Assembly: GCF_023072615.1 (NCBI RefSeq)
Contig: NZ_JAKNRW010000009.1
Location: 62,001-126,000, forward strand
DNA from: Pseudomonas violetae
GTDB taxonomy: Bacteria; Pseudomonadota; Gammaproteobacteria; Pseudomonadales; Pseudomonadaceae
Direction: 5' to 3'
Length of the DNA: 64,000 nt
The position numbers were made by a program, and so were the translations under genes. A model generated the notes under the pieces. It made no database searches, had not been told where the DNA came from, and worked only from the letters and a program-made list of their open reading frames with translations. Shown in pieces: positions 33,643 through 42,502 of the stretch. How positions within the stretch are numbered: position 1 is the stretch's first letter; each line of letters starts with the position of its first letter.

Positions 33643-36600
33643 ATCGTGGTTTGAAGATAACGCTGCTGGCCGTCCTCGGCCCGTTGCTGCTGGTTATTCT
33701 GGCCGCCTCAACCGTGCTCGGCACGGCGGTGGGCAGTCGCTGGACGTTGGGTTTTGTGCCGGGCCTGAGCGTGGACAACTTTCAGGGACGCCTGGGCGGT
33801 CAATGGAGCGCCGACCACCTGGTGTGGCAGCAGGGCAGCAGCCGGGTGGAGCTGAACAAGGCCATCTTCGCCTGGTCACCCTGGTGTCTGTCGCGCCGGA
33901 CCCTGTGCATCGAGCAGTTGCAGGCTGATCAGATCAGCCTGCGGTTTCCACCGGGTACCGATGAAGTCAGCAGCGCGCCAATTAGCCTGCCCGACCTGGA
34001 CCTGCCGCTGGCCATCGAGCTGGGCGATGTCAAGATCGGGAGCCTGTGGTTCAACGGCAGCGAAGAACTCAGGGGCGTGCAACTGGCCGCGCACTGGACC
34101 GCCCAGGGCTTGAAGATTGACTCGGTCAAGCTGCAGCGCGACGAGCTAAGCCTGAATCTGTCCGGTTTGCTGCAACCCAGCGGAAACTGGCCACTTACCG
34201 CTGAAGGCAGCCTGACCCTGCCTGCGCCCGGCAATGGCCCTTGGGCGTTGGCCTTGAAAGTTGACGGAGACCTGCTGAAAACCCTCAACCTGAAGGCCGA
34301 CAGCAGCGGGTACCTCAATGGGCAGTTGACGGGTGAGCTGCAACCGCTGGTGGAGAATCTGCCAGCCAAGGTGCGCATCACTGCTGACGGCTTCAAGGCC
34401 AGCGCCGATCTGCCCGATACCCTGCAACTCAATCAGCTCGAACTGTCAGGCGCCGGTGACCTGAAAAACGGCTACCAGCTGCTCGGCAAGGCCACGCTAC
34501 CGGCGGAACAAGGCCCAGTCGCGCTGGCGCTGCAAGGCAAGGTTGACGCCAAGGGCGCGCAGATTGTCGGTCTGGACCTGAGCGCAAATGACAAACAGCA
34601 CCTCAAACTCACCGGCCAGGTGGACTGGAGCAAAGGCCTCAGTGCCGATGCGAAGATCGACTGGCTGGACTTCCCTTGGCACAGCGTCTATCCGCTGATC
34701 GATGAGCCGGAAGTGGCGTTACGCAGCTTCAACGGCGAAGTCTCCTACACTGATGGCAACTACCTGGGGCACTTCACGGCCGCGCTGGATGGTCCGGCCG
34801 GCGCCTTCAGCCTGGAGAGTCCGTTCGCCGGCGACCTGACTAAAATCTACCTGCAACAAATCCAGCTCGAAGCCGGGCAGGGCAAGGCCCAGGGCCACCT
34901 GAACCTGAAATTCGCCGACGGCATCGCCTGGGATACCGCCCTGGATTTGTCGGCAATCGATCCGGCGTACTGGGTCGCGGAGTTGCCGGGCACTTTGGCC
35001 GGTCCGTTGCGCAGCAGCGGCGAAATAAAAGATGAAAAGCTCAGCCTCAGTGCCGACCTCGACCTAAAGGGCAAGCTGCGCGGTCAACCAGCGGTAATCC
35101 AGGCCAAGGCTGATGGTGGCGGTGAGCAGTGGAATCTCAGCAGCTTGCAGATTCGCCTGGGCGACAACAGCATCAATGGCAAGGGCAGCCTGCAGCAGAA
35201 ACTCGTCGGCCAAGTCGATATCAAGATGCCACGTTTGGCTCAGCTGTGGCCGCAACTGCGTGGTCAGCTCAATGGCCGGGTGGACGTCGCCGGTACGCTC
35301 AAGGCGCCCCAAGGCAAGCTCGATCTGCAAGGCACTCAGTTGGCCTTCCAGGACAATCGCCTGCAAAGCCTGAACCTCGATGCGACCCTGGACAACGCGC
35401 AACGGGCGAAAATCGATCTCAAGGGCAGCGGTATCCGGGCCGGTGACACTGCGCTGGGCACGCTGACTGCCAGCGGCCAGGGTGATATCAAGAAGCAGAA
35501 ATTCAGCCTCGATCTGCAAGGGCCGCAGCTTAAGCTCGCTCTTGGCCTGGATGGCGCACTCGATCAAGGTAACTGGCGCGGACGCCTGGCCTCTGGCGAT
35601 ATCCAGGCCGGTGGCCAGGACTGGAAGCTGCAAGGCCCGGCCAAGGTTGAACGCCTGGCCGACGGTAAAATCAACTTCGGCGCCCATTGCTGGCGTTCCG
35701 GCCCGGCCAGCCTGTGCGGTGAAGATCAGCGCCTGATGCCCGAGCCGAAGCTGCGTTATCACCTCAAGCAATTCCCGATCGAAAGCCTGGCGCAGTGGTT
35801 GCCCAAGGACTTCGCCTGGAAAGGCGCGCTCAACGCCGACCTGCAACTGGACCTGCCCGCCAGCGGGCCGAATGGCCAAATCAGCATTGATGCCAGCGGC
35901 GGTACCCTGCGAGTGCGCGACAAGGATCAGTGGCTGGACTTCCCGTACCAGGCCCTGCTGCTCACCAGCAAGATGACGCCCAAGCGCATCGACACTGACC
36001 TGAACTTCGTCGGCGGCAAGCTGGGTGAACTGCGGGTCCAGGCCCAGATCAACCCGTTGCCGGCGAACAAACCCATGAGTGGCACGTTCCGCCTCAGCGG
36101 CCTGGACTTGTCCGTGGCGCGGCCCTTTGTGCCGATGGTCGAAAAAATCACCGGGCGGCTCAATGGCAGCGGCACGATCGGCGGCACCCTGATGGCACCT
36201 TTGGTGAACGGCAACCTGCTATTGAGCGATGGCGCAGTGTCCGGGCCGGAGTTGCCGATGGAGCTGCAAACCTTGCAGCTCCAGGCAGTCATCGCCGGGG
36301 AAGCCGTGCAGTTGAACGGCGGCTGGAAAAGCGGCAAGACCGGGCAGGGCACACTCAACGGCAACATCGCCTGGGGCCAGGCACTGGTGGTGGACCTGGC
36401 ACTCAAGGGCTCGCAACTGCCAGTGTCCGTCGAACCCTACGCCAAGCTCGAAGTCGCCCCGGACCTGAAAATCTCGATGAAAGGCGATGAACTGGCGGTT
36501 GCCGGCAAGGTGCTGGTGCCCAGGGGCGAAATCACCGTGCGTGAGTTGCCGCCGTCTACGGTCAAGGTCTCCGATGACACCGTCATCGTTGGCCAGCAGA

Positions 36601-37313
36601 CCGAGCAGGGCAAGCCGCCACTGGCGATGAAGATGGACGTTGATGTGGAGGTTGGCTCCGACAAACTCAGCTTCGCCGGATTTGGCCTGACCGCCAATCT
36701 GCAGGGCCACGTGCATATCGGCGACAACATGGACACCCGCGGCGAGCTCTGGCTCAACGACGGCCGTTATCGCGCCTACGGCCAGCGCCTGACCGTGCGC
36801 CGCGCACGGTTGCTGTTTGCCGGACCGCTGGATCAACCGTACTTGGACATCGAGGCCATCCGCCAGACCGATGACGTCATCGCCGGTATCCGCCTGAGCG
36901 GCAGCGCCGAGCAGCCCACCACACAGATTTTCTCGGAACCTGCGCTCAGTCAGGAGCAGGCTTTGTCCTATCTGGTTCTGGGGCGGCCGTTGAGCACCGA
37001 TGGCGGCGACAACAACATGCTCGCTCAAGCAGCGCTGGGCCTGGGGTTGATGGGCAGCGCCGGGGTGACCGGCGGGTTGGCCAAGAACCTGGGCATCCAG
37101 GACTTCCAGCTCGATACCCAGGGCAGCGGCGACCAGACCGCTGTGGTCGCCAGCGGCAACATTTCGGAAAAACTCAGCTTGCGGTATGGGGTGGGGGTGT
37201 TCGAGCCGGCGAATACCATCGCGCTGCGTTACAAACTGAGCAAGAAGGTCTACCTGGAAGCGGCAGGTGGCGTGGCGAGTTCGCTGGATATCTTCTACAA
37301 GCGGGATTTCTAA
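33639..37313 (+). CDS. tamB: Translocation and assembly protein TamB
   Basis: A 1224-residue AsmA-like bridge protein (DUF490/TamB) anchored in the inner membrane by an N-terminal helix (ITLLAVLGPLLLVILAASTVLG) and spanning the periplasm as a long beta-taco, thought to carry lipids and to work with TamA. Nearly all of the chain is alternating beta strands (LNLSGLLQPSGNWPLTAEGSL and many like it). The conserved C-terminal domain is seen in LWLNDGRYRAYGQRLTVRRARLLFAGPLDQPYLDIEA, and it closes with the barrel-like GGVASSLDIFYKRDF. The start is a GTG overlapping the tamA stop (GTGA), so the pair is translationally coupled. Certain. Confidence 0.95.
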   Translation: MNRGLKITLLAVLGPLLLVILAASTVLGTAVGSRWTLGFVPGLSVDNFQGRLGGQWSADHLVWQQGSSRVELNKAIFAWSPWCLSRRTLCIEQLQADQISLRFPPGTDEVSSAPISLPDLDLPLAIELGDVKIGSLWFNGSEELRGVQLAAHWTAQGLKIDSVKLQRDELSLNLSGLLQPSGNWPLTAEGSLTLPAPGNGPWALALKVDGDLLKTLNLKADSSGYLNGQLTGELQPLVENLPAKVRITADGFKASADLPDTLQLNQLELSGAGDLKNGYQLLGKATLPAEQGPVALALQGKVDAKGAQIVGLDLSANDKQHLKLTGQVDWSKGLSADAKIDWLDFPWHSVYPLIDEPEVALRSFNGEVSYTDGNYLGHFTAALDGPAGAFSLESPFAGDLTKIYLQQIQLEAGQGKAQGHLNLKFADGIAWDTALDLSAIDPAYWVAELPGTLAGPLRSSGEIKDEKLSLSADLDLKGKLRGQPAVIQAKADGGGEQWNLSSLQIRLGDNSINGKGSLQQKLVGQVDIKMPRLAQLWPQLRGQLNGRVDVAGTLKAPQGKLDLQGTQLAFQDNRLQSLNLDATLDNAQRAKIDLKGSGIRAGDTALGTLTASGQGDIKKQKFSLDLQGPQLKLALGLDGALDQGNWRGRLASGDIQAGGQDWKLQGPAKVERLADGKINFGAHCWRSGPASLCGEDQRLMPEPKLRYHLKQFPIESLAQWLPKDFAWKGALNADLQLDLPASGPNGQISIDASGGTLRVRDKDQWLDFPYQALLLTSKMTPKRIDTDLNFVGGKLGELRVQAQINPLPANKPMSGTFRLSGLDLSVARPFVPMVEKITGRLNGSGTIGGTLMAPLVNGNLLLSDGAVSGPELPMELQTLQLQAVIAGEAVQLNGGWKSGKTGQGTLNGNIAWGQALVVDLALKGSQLPVSVEPYAKLEVAPDLKISMKGDELAVAGKVLVPRGEITVRELPPSTVKVSDDTVIVGQQTEQGKPPLAMKMDVDVEVGSDKLSFAGFGLTANLQGHVHIGDNMDTRGELWLNDGRYRAYGQRLTVRRARLLFAGPLDQPYLDIEAIRQTDDVIAGIRLSGSAEQPTTQIFSEPALSQEQALSYLVLGRPLSTDGGDNNMLAQAALGLGLMGSAGVTGGLAKNLGIQDFQLDTQGSGDQTAVVASGNISEKLSLRYGVGVFEPANTIALRYKLSKKVYLEAAGGVASSLDIFYKRDF

Positions 37314-37341
37314 GCCGCGCTCCCTCTGAAGCCGAGTCGCT

Positions 37342-37477
37342 GCCTTCGCGAGCAAGCCCGCTCCCACAGGATCTCATTTCCTGCAGGGGGCTCATTCCCA
37401 CAGGGGTCTCATTCCCGGAGGAACCACTCCCACAGGTGTAATACCGCGCCTGTGGGAGCGGGTTTGCTCGCGAAGGC
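37342..37477. repeat. Long REPIN with inner direct repeats
   Basis: GCCTTCGCGAGCAAGCCCGCTCCCACAGG (from 37342) is mirrored with one mismatch by CCTGTGGGAGCGGGTTTGCTCGCGAAGGC ending at 37477. The roughly 80 bases between contain partial units: CTCATTCCC twice and CCACAGG several times, suggesting nested or expanded REP pieces. It lies between tamB and the MarR efflux operon. Confidence 0.8.
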
Positions 37478-37541
37478 GTCAGCACAGCCGCCACATAATC
37501 CCCCGTTCATCACTGAAATACAAAGCACCCTAACTATTATG

Positions 37542-37596
37542 TTGACATTCGCTGCCTAGGCAGTAACATCTCGTCATACATTCTCTGCCTAGGCAG
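37542..37596 (+). promoter_or_regulatory. Promoter with two identical MarR operators
   Basis: TTGACA (37542-37547) and TAACAT (37564-37569) are spaced by 16 bases as -35 and -10. The perfect palindrome CTGCCTAGGCAG fills the spacer at 37552-37563 and is repeated identically at 37585-37596, 33 bases on, or three helical turns. The MarR start codon is at 37612. A MarR dimer on the first site would block RNA polymerase and on the second would block escape; autorepression is the expected mode (inference). Confidence 0.75.
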
Positions 37597-37611
37597 CTAA
37601 TTGGTGACCAG

Positions 37612-38085
37612 ATGAAACACTTCACCCCGGACGACTTCAAGAACTGCCACCTCGGGCTCCTGCTCGGGCGCGCGGCGCTGCTTAAGGACCGGATCATCGA
37701 CACCCACATGGAACCCCACGGCATCACCGCCGCGCAGTTCAAGGTGCTGATCATCATGGCCCAGTTCGGCGTCGACACCCCGGCCGAGTTATGCCGGCAT
37801 CTGTCCCTGGACAGTGGTTCCATGACCCGAATGCTTGATCGCCTGGAGCACAAAGGTTTCCTCGCCCGTCGGCGCTCGGAAGCTGACCGTCGTCAAGTGC
37901 AGCTTGTACTCACCGCGCAAGGCCAGCAGCTCGCTGACCGCCTGCCGGACATCGGCGCGGCCGCCATGAATGAGCTGGCTGGGGCGATCACCGAGCAAGA
38001 ACTGGCAACCCTGGAACAGATCCTGAAGAAAATTTTGGTCGCCGCGGGTGATTCGATCACCCTGCTGCGGGTAGGTGATAAATGA
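37612..38085 (+). CDS. MarR-family repressor of the efflux operon
   Basis: A 157-residue winged-helix regulator, first gene of a tripartite efflux operon. The DNA-binding part is PAELCRHLSLDSGSMTRMLDRLEHKGFLAR, followed by the wing RRSEADRRQVQLVLTAQG with the conserved DRR; the N-terminal helix contains the unusual LLLGRAALLKDRIIDTHMEP dimer region. Two identical CTGCCTAGGCAG palindromes upstream are its probable operators. Its stop overlaps the next gene's start (ATGA, 38082-38085). Relatives such as EmrR/MarR release DNA on binding phenolic drugs; the inducer here is unknown. Confidence 0.93.
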   Translation: MKHFTPDDFKNCHLGLLLGRAALLKDRIIDTHMEPHGITAAQFKVLIIMAQFGVDTPAELCRHLSLDSGSMTRMLDRLEHKGFLARRRSEADRRQVQLVLTAQGQQLADRLPDIGAAAMNELAGAITEQELATLEQILKKILVAAGDSITLLRVGDK

Positions 38086-39545
38086 GCAGTACAATCTCGC
38101 GCGCCGGCTTGAGCCTGGTGCTGTTGGCCATGACCCTGGCGGGCTGTGCCAGTTACAGTGGTTTGAACACCCAAGGCGTCAGTCTTGATGCCAAAAGTCT
38201 CAAGGCCGGTCAGTCCCTGACCGGCGTCACGCTGTCGCCAGCTGCCTGGCCTAAAAGCGACTGGTGGAAGAGCCTCGGCGACCCGCAACTTGATGGGTTG
38301 ATCCGCGAAGCCCTGCAAGACAGCCCCGACATGCAGATTGCCGAGGCTCGCGCCCATCAGGCCAGCGCCGCAGCCTATGCCGCCAATGCCGAGCGCATGC
38401 CGACGCTCGATGCCAGTGCCGGCGTCAGTCGTTCCCGGCTGGCTCGGGACCAGGACCCTCAGGGGCAGGGCGGTGCTTACTCGACCCTGCGCAACCTCGG
38501 TGCTAGCTTCAATTACAACTTTGACCTCTGGGGTGGCCAGCGTGACGCCTGGGAAGCGGCACTGGGTGAGGCCCGTGCTGCCGAAGTCGACCAGCGGGCG
38601 GCTCAGTTGACCTTGTCCGCCGATGTCGCCCGGGCCTATAGCGATCTGGGCCAAGCCCACATCATCCATGACCTGGCCAGCGAAGACCTCAAACGTACCC
38701 GGCAGATGCTCGATCTGAGCAGGCGCCGCCTGAGTTCGGGGATCGACAGCCAGTATCAGTTCCAGCAGACCGAAAGCCTGGAAGCCAGCTCGGAAGCCAG
38801 CCTGATCGACGCCGAAAAGCGCCTGAACAGCGCAAAGATTGCCCTGGCGGTGCTGCTCGGCAAAGGCCCTGATCGTGGCAATGAAATCGCCCGGCCAAAA
38901 GTCCTCCAGGCCAGTGCTGTGGCACTGCCATCGGTACTGCCTGCCGAATTGCTCGGGCGCCGACCGGACCTTATCGCTGCACGCTGGCGGGTCGAAGCTA
39001 CGAGCAAGAACATCGCCGCCGGCAAGACGCGTTTCTACCCCAACCTCAACCTGAGCGCGGCTGCGGGCTTCGAATCGCTGCTAGGGGATGCGATGTTCGG
39101 TTCGGCCAGTCGTTTCTTCAGCGTCGGGCCGACAATTTCCCTGCCGATTTTCGATGGCGGCCGCCTGCGTGCCGACCTCGATTCGCGCGACGCCGACTAC
39201 GACCTCGCAGTGGCGCAGTACAACAAAAGCCTGGTCAAGGCACTCGGCGATGTCAGCGACTCGATCAATCAGCTGCGCGATATCGGCCGGCAGATCGGCG
39301 TGCAGCAGCACGCCACCGACATCGCTCAGGATTCCTACAACACCGTGGTCCAGCGCTACGGTTCCGGCATCGGTAACTACCTGGACGTGCTCAGCATCGA
39401 ACAGCAATTGCTCCAGGCCCAGCGTCAGCTGGCCAACCTGAATGCCGAGCAGATCGACCTGTCGATCCAACTGATGCAGGCGCTGGGAGGCGGCTTCCAG
39501 GGCGACACCCTGGTGACCTCCACCTCAGCCACGCAGAACAACTAA
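38082..39545 (+). CDS. Outer-membrane efflux lipoprotein (NodT/OprM family)
   Basis: The outer-membrane channel of a tripartite efflux pump. The 487-residue protein has a lipoprotein signal with lipobox LAGC (Cys about 22), then the OMF start block WPKSDWWKSLGDPQLDGLIREAL. Long periplasmic helices follow (QIAEARAHQASAAAYAANAE; AEVDQRAAQLTLSADVARAY) with the repeat-type LLGRRPDLIAARWRVEA near 290, and the second half repeats the pattern. It forms a trimeric TolC-like tube. It is translationally coupled to the MarR gene and followed after 15 bases by the HlyD-type adaptor. Confidence 0.94.
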   Translation: MSSTISRAGLSLVLLAMTLAGCASYSGLNTQGVSLDAKSLKAGQSLTGVTLSPAAWPKSDWWKSLGDPQLDGLIREALQDSPDMQIAEARAHQASAAAYAANAERMPTLDASAGVSRSRLARDQDPQGQGGAYSTLRNLGASFNYNFDLWGGQRDAWEAALGEARAAEVDQRAAQLTLSADVARAYSDLGQAHIIHDLASEDLKRTRQMLDLSRRRLSSGIDSQYQFQQTESLEASSEASLIDAEKRLNSAKIALAVLLGKGPDRGNEIARPKVLQASAVALPSVLPAELLGRRPDLIAARWRVEATSKNIAAGKTRFYPNLNLSAAAGFESLLGDAMFGSASRFFSVGPTISLPIFDGGRLRADLDSRDADYDLAVAQYNKSLVKALGDVSDSINQLRDIGRQIGVQQHATDIAQDSYNTVVQRYGSGIGNYLDVLSIEQQLLQAQRQLANLNAEQIDLSIQLMQALGGGFQGDTLVTSTSATQNN

Positions 39546-39560
39546 TTCAAGGTAACTGTC

Positions 39561-40763
39561 ATGGCCACTGCCGAAAACACTCAAGCCCCTGATGCTCCAC
39601 AGGACACCGGCAATCCGCGCAAGCGCAAGATCATGCTGGTGATTCTGGCCATTGTAGTGATCCTCGCCGGTGCCGGCGTCTGGGCGTATCACGAGCTCTA
39701 CGGGCGCTGGAACGAGAGCACCGACGATGCCTACGTAAACGGCAACGTGGTGGAAATAACCCCGCTGGTCACCGGGACCGTGGTCAGCATCGGTGCCGAC
39801 GATGGCGACCTGGTGCATGAAGGCCAGGTGCTGATCAACTTCGACCCGAGCGACGCAGAAGTCGGGCTGCAAAGTGCCCAGGCTAATTTTGCCCGCACCG
39901 TGCGTCAGGTTCGCGGCCTTTACAGCAATGTCGACGGCATGAAAGCCCAGGTCAACGCGCAGCAGGCGGAAGTGCAGAAGGCTCAGGACAATTTCAATCG
40001 GCGTAAGAATCTGGCGGCTGGCGGGGCGATTTCACAGGAAGAACTGTCCCACGCTCGCGACGACCTGACCTCGGCGCAAAACGCCCTGGCCAATGCCCGC
40101 CAGCAACTGAAAACCACCAGCGCTCTGGTGGACGATACCGTGGTTTCGTCGCACCCGGACGTCATGTCCGCCGCAGCCCAATTGCGCCAGGCCTACCTGA
40201 CCAACGCCCGCAGCACCCTGATCGCTCCGGTTACCGGTTATGTCGCCAAGCGCACGGTGCAACTGGGCCAGCGGGTTCAACCGGGCACCGCGTTGATGGC
40301 GGTGATTCCCCTGGATCAACTGTGGATCGACGCCAACTTCAAGGAAACCCAGCTGCGCGACATGCGCATTGGGCAGCCGGTTGACATCGAAGCCGATCTC
40401 TATGGCAGCGATGTGAAATACAGCGGCACCATTGACAGCCTTGGTGCTGGTACCGGCAGCGCGTTCGCCCTGCTGCCGGCGCAGAACGCTACCGGTAACT
40501 GGATCAAGATCGTCCAGCGGGTGCCGGTGCGTATTCACATCAACGCAGAAGAATTGGCCAAACATCCCCTGCGCGTCGGGTTGTCGACCCAGGTTGATGT
40601 GAACCTGCACGACCAGAGTGGTCCGGTGCTGGCGCAACAGCCGCCGCAAAAGGCCTCTTTCAGCACCAACGTCTACGACCGTCAGTTGGCCGAAGCCGAT
40701 GCAATGATCGCCCAACTGATCCACGACAACAGCGCCGCGGCCAGCAAGACCGCACAACGCTGA
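39561..40763 (+). CDS. EmrA-type membrane fusion protein
   Basis: Periplasmic adaptor (HlyD/EmrA family) linking the DHA2 pump to the outer-membrane channel. The 400-residue protein has one N-terminal membrane helix (IMLVILAIVVILAGAGVWAY, about 25-44), then the biotinyl-lipoyl-like domain ESTDDAYVNGNVVEITPLV, a coiled-coil hairpin (about 100-190, KAQVNAQQAEVQKAQDNFNRRKN), the second lipoyl half TLIAPVTGYVAKRTVQLGQRV near 215 and the beta-barrel WIDANFKETQLRDMRIGQPV. All are EmrA hallmarks. A short hairpin lies between it and the pump gene. Confidence 0.95.
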   Translation: MATAENTQAPDAPQDTGNPRKRKIMLVILAIVVILAGAGVWAYHELYGRWNESTDDAYVNGNVVEITPLVTGTVVSIGADDGDLVHEGQVLINFDPSDAEVGLQSAQANFARTVRQVRGLYSNVDGMKAQVNAQQAEVQKAQDNFNRRKNLAAGGAISQEELSHARDDLTSAQNALANARQQLKTTSALVDDTVVSSHPDVMSAAAQLRQAYLTNARSTLIAPVTGYVAKRTVQLGQRVQPGTALMAVIPLDQLWIDANFKETQLRDMRIGQPVDIEADLYGSDVKYSGTIDSLGAGTGSAFALLPAQNATGNWIKIVQRVPVRIHINAEELAKHPLRVGLSTQVDVNLHDQSGPVLAQQPPQKASFSTNVYDRQLAEADAMIAQLIHDNSAAASKTAQR

Positions 40764-40780
40764 TTCGCAATCACAACGAC

Positions 40781-40808
40781 CTTGTGGGAGCAAGCCAGCT
40801 CCCACAAG
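40781..40808 (+). repeat. Perfect hairpin inside the efflux operon
   Basis: CTTGTGGGAGC (40781-40791) and GCTCCCACAAG (40798-40808) form an 11-bp stem around AAGCCA in the 70-base gap between the adaptor and pump genes. The sequence is a REP half-unit (GTGGGAGC). There is no T tract, so it is more likely an RNA-stability or processing element than a full terminator (inference). Confidence 0.7.
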
Positions 40809-40833
40809 GACTGTAAGCTCCAAAGGATTTGCG

Positions 40834-42363
40834 ATGAGCAATAACGCGTCTTTCACGCCGCCCAGCCTGCTGCTCAGCACGATCGGCCTGTCGCTGGCGA
40901 CCTTCATGCAGGTGCTCGACACCACCATTGCCAACGTGGCGCTGCCGACGATTTCCGGCAACCTGGGCGTGAGTTCGGAGCAGGGCACCTGGGTCATCAC
41001 CTCGTTCGCGGTGAGCAATGCGATCGCCTTGCCGTTGACTGGCTGGCTCAGCCGGCGATTCGGTGAGGTGAAGCTGTTTCTCTGGGCGACCATCCTGTTC
41101 GTTATCGCCTCCTTCCTGTGCGGAATTTCCACCTCGATGCCGGAGCTGATTCTGTTCCGGGTAATCCAGGGGTTGGTAGCGGGGCCGTTGTACCCGATGA
41201 CGCAGACGTTACTGATTGCGGTCTATCCCCCTGCGAGGCGCGGCATGGCCCTGGCGTTGCTGGCGATGGTCACGGTGGTGGCACCGATTGCCGGTCCCAT
41301 CCTCGGCGGCTGGATTACCGACAGCTACAGCTGGCCGTGGATCTTCTTCATCAACGTACCGATTGGCATCTTCGCGGTGATGGTAGTGCGTCAGCAACTT
41401 AAGGCGCGCCCGGTGGAGACCAGTCGCCAGCCGATGGACTATGTCGGCTTGATCAGCCTGATCATCGGCGTGGGTGCCTTGCAGGTGATCCTCGACAAAG
41501 GCAATGACCTGGACTGGTTCGAATCCAACTTCATCATCATAGGTGCGGCCATTTCGGTGATCGCCCTGGCGGTGTTCATCATCTGGGAAATGACCGACCA
41601 GCACCCGGTGGTCAACCTGCGCCTGTTTGCCCACCGCAACTTCCGTATCGGCACGATAGTGCTGGTGCTGGGGTATGCCGGGTTCTTCGGGATCAACCTG
41701 ATCCTGCCGCAGTGGCTGCAAACCCAGATGGGCTACACCGCGACCTGGGCCGGGCTGGCGGTGGCGCCGATTGGTATCCTGCCGGTGATCCTGTCGCCGT
41801 TCGTCGGTAAGTATGCGCACAAATTCGACCTGCGCCTGCTGGCCGGCCTGGCGTTTCTGGCGATTGGCCTGAGCTGCTTCATGCGCGCTGGTTTCACCAA
41901 CGAAGTGGACTTCCAGCACATCGCCCTGGTGCAGTTGTTCATGGGGATTGGCGTGGCGCTGTTCTTCATGCCGACGTTGAGCATCCTCATGTCCGACCTG
42001 CCACCGAGCCAGATCGCCGATGGCGCCGGGCTGGCCACCTTCCTGCGCACCCTGGGTGGCAGCTTTGCAGCATCGCTGACCACCTGGATCTGGATTCGCC
42101 GGGCGGATCAACACCACGCCTACATGAGTGAAAGCATCAGCACCTACGAGCCCGCGACCCGTGAGGCGCTCAATGCCTTGGGAGGCCCGAGCAACCCTGC
42201 CTATGCGCAACTCGATCATGTGCTGACCAGCCAAGCGTACATGCTCTCCACCGTGGATTACTTCACGCTGCTGGGGTGGGGGTTTATGGGGTTGATACTG
42301 ATCGTGTGGCTGGCAAAACCGCCGTTTGCCGCGAAGGCGGGGCCTGCGGCTTCTGGTCACTGA
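40834..42363 (+). CDS. EmrB/QacA-type DHA2 multidrug MFS pump
   Basis: Inner-membrane proton antiporter with 14 helices, the engine of the tripartite pump. The 509-residue protein shows the DHA2 start LATFMQVLDTTIANVALPTISGNLG (helix 1, with the conserved LDxTIVNVALP-type motif), GTWVITSFAVSNAIALPLTGWLSRRFG, motif C-like MVTVVAPIAGPILGGWITDSYSW near 150 and PWIFFINVPIGI. Downstream DLPPSQIADGAGLATFLRTLGGSFAASL is typical of EmrB. Operon order MarR-OMF-EmrA-EmrB matches systems exporting hydrophobic or phenolic toxic compounds, but the substrate is not shown by sequence. Confidence 0.95.
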   Translation: MSNNASFTPPSLLLSTIGLSLATFMQVLDTTIANVALPTISGNLGVSSEQGTWVITSFAVSNAIALPLTGWLSRRFGEVKLFLWATILFVIASFLCGISTSMPELILFRVIQGLVAGPLYPMTQTLLIAVYPPARRGMALALLAMVTVVAPIAGPILGGWITDSYSWPWIFFINVPIGIFAVMVVRQQLKARPVETSRQPMDYVGLISLIIGVGALQVILDKGNDLDWFESNFIIIGAAISVIALAVFIIWEMTDQHPVVNLRLFAHRNFRIGTIVLVLGYAGFFGINLILPQWLQTQMGYTATWAGLAVAPIGILPVILSPFVGKYAHKFDLRLLAGLAFLAIGLSCFMRAGFTNEVDFQHIALVQLFMGIGVALFFMPTLSILMSDLPPSQIADGAGLATFLRTLGGSFAASLTTWIWIRRADQHHAYMSESISTYEPATREALNALGGPSNPAYAQLDHVLTSQAYMLSTVDYFTLLGWGFMGLILIVWLAKPPFAAKAGPAASGH

Positions 42364-42391
42364 TAAAACCCATCCTGTGGGAAAACACCAA

Positions 42392-42489
42392 CCCCTGTGG
42401 GAGCGAGCCTGCTCGCGATAGCGGATGATCATTCAACATCTTTGTTGACCGATCTGACGTTATCGCGAGCAGGCTCGCTCCCACAGGGG
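42392..42489. repeat. REPIN (CCCCTGTGGGAGCGAGC type)
   Basis: CCCCTGTGGGAGCGAGCCTGCTCGCGATA (from 42392) is mirrored perfectly by TATCGCGAGCAGGCTCGCTCCCACAGGGG ending at 42489. Between the convergent pump gene and lpxH. Its arms are nearly identical to those at 49093-49182. Confidence 0.9.
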
Positions 42490-42502
42490 GCGTGTTCAAT
42501 CG

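Noticed and set aside
42392..42489. REPINs as CRISPR repeats or phage attachment sites
   Set aside because: They are inverted pairs at scattered sites, not evenly spaced direct repeats, and match the known Pseudomonas REP pattern; no integrase is present.
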